A stretch of 25,263 nucleotides of DNA from Chryseosolibacter sp044507115. GTDB lineage: Bacteria > Bacteroidota > Bacteroidia > Cytophagales > Cyclobacteriaceae. Positions 25,054 to 25,263 of the stretch are shown here, one piece after another. The notes beneath the pieces were generated by a model. The model did no database searches and was not told where the DNA came from. It was given only the letters and a program-made list of their open reading frames with translations. Numbering within the stretch: the stretch's first letter is position 1; every line of letters starts with the position of its first letter. The translations under genes were made by a program, and so were the position numbers. The DNA lies in NCBI GenBank assembly GCA_044507115.1, contig JBIQJZ010000024.1:1-25263 (forward strand), in the 5' to 3' direction.

Positions 25054-25095
25054 AATAGCCCGTCCATATCGAAGGACGGGCTATTGCTTATTTGT
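25054..25095 (+). terminator. Strong rho-independent terminator
   Basis: AATAGCCCGTCC at 25054-25065 pairs perfectly over 12 bases with GGACGGGCTATT at 25074-25085 around an 8-base loop, followed by a T-rich stretch. It lies 16 bases after the stop of the haem lipoprotein gene. On the minus strand the stem is followed by TTTCTGTTT, so it may also end the convergent gene. Confidence 0.9.
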
Positions 25096-25110
25096 TTTTC
25101 TGCTTCTCCC

Positions 25111-25263
25111 TTACGCGGCTGTGGCTGCGTGTTCAGGATTTTTCTTGAGACTGCGTGTCCAGAACAGCAGAATAGTGAACAGCACGATCAGAATGAGCGG
25201 GAAGATCGCCATGGTTTGCAGTGTTGCTTGCCCTGCGGCGAGTTCGAGGGCATCGCCCTGAAT
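25111..25263 (-). CDS. C-terminal end of a membrane protein, probably an MFS-type sugar transporter (partial)
   Basis: Only the last 50 codons lie in the window; the gene continues past the right edge. The frame reads without interruption from 25263 to a TAA at 25111-25113. It contains one hydrophobic segment, AIFPLILIVLFTILLFW, followed by a basic TRSLKK and a hydrophilic, alanine-rich tail. This matches the last transmembrane helix and cytoplasmic tail of a polytopic transporter and recalls Bacteroidota MFS sugar permeases, but 50 residues are too few for a firm family call. It converges on the haem lipoprotein gene and shares the terminator between them. A sugar permease would fit the locus. 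Confidence 0.6.
   Translation of the reverse strand: MQGDALELAAGQATLQTMAIFPLILIVLFTILLFWTRSLKKNPEHAATAA

Overview
The window comes from a member of the Bacteroidota, most likely a soil or freshwater Cytophagales-type bacterium. This is inferred from a SusC/SusD pair beside a LacI-type regulator, A-rich leaders without Shine-Dalgarno sites (for example before susC), a promoter fitting the Bacteroidota TTTG-N19-TAnnTTT pattern, PVC-type cytochrome and DUF1080 proteins, and dispersed G-rich heptad repeats with a four-helix-bundle gene. Base composition is moderately GC-rich, high for the phylum. The species cannot be named from the sequence alone.

Layout, left to right. (1) 6-4649, plus strand: sulfate activation genes cysD, cysN and cysQ, followed by a DegT-type sugar aminotransferase. 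cysD is cut by a 10-N assembly gap (881-890). A small four-helix-bundle gene lies between cysD and cysN and is bounded by inverted arrays of a 7-bp repeat. (2) 4776-7515, plus: a three-gene operon of a Tat-exported Gfo/Idh/MocA oxidoreductase and two secreted DUF1080 proteins. It ends at a hairpin made from another copy of the heptad repeat. (3) 12478-7552, minus: LacI regulator, CBM9-like protein and a large secreted DUF5107/TPR protein. (4) 12751-25037, plus: SusC, SusD, GH78 alpha-L-rhamnosidase, secreted YdjC-type deacetylase, Tat-exported sugar isomerase/epimerase-like TIM barrel, and a lipoprotein of the PVC-type dehydrogenase/HEAT/cytochrome c class. A strong terminator follows, then the 3' end of a membrane transporter gene on the minus strand.

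Regions 2-4 read as one polysaccharide or glycoside utilisation locus. SusC/D would import rhamnose-containing oligosaccharides or glycosides, GH78 would remove rhamnose and the YdjC protein acetyl groups. The exported oxidoreductase, DUF1080 proteins and isomerase-like protein have the composition of the 3-keto-glycoside route, in which a sugar is oxidised at C3 and the glycosidic bond is then broken by elimination and hydration. The haem lipoprotein could pass on the electrons. The LacI protein probably controls the locus through inverted repeats in the divergent lacI-susC promoter region. This functional picture is inference from families and gene order.

The least explained structure is the heptad-bounded four-helix-bundle cassette inside the cysD-cysN operon, with a related heptad array 6.5 kb away.
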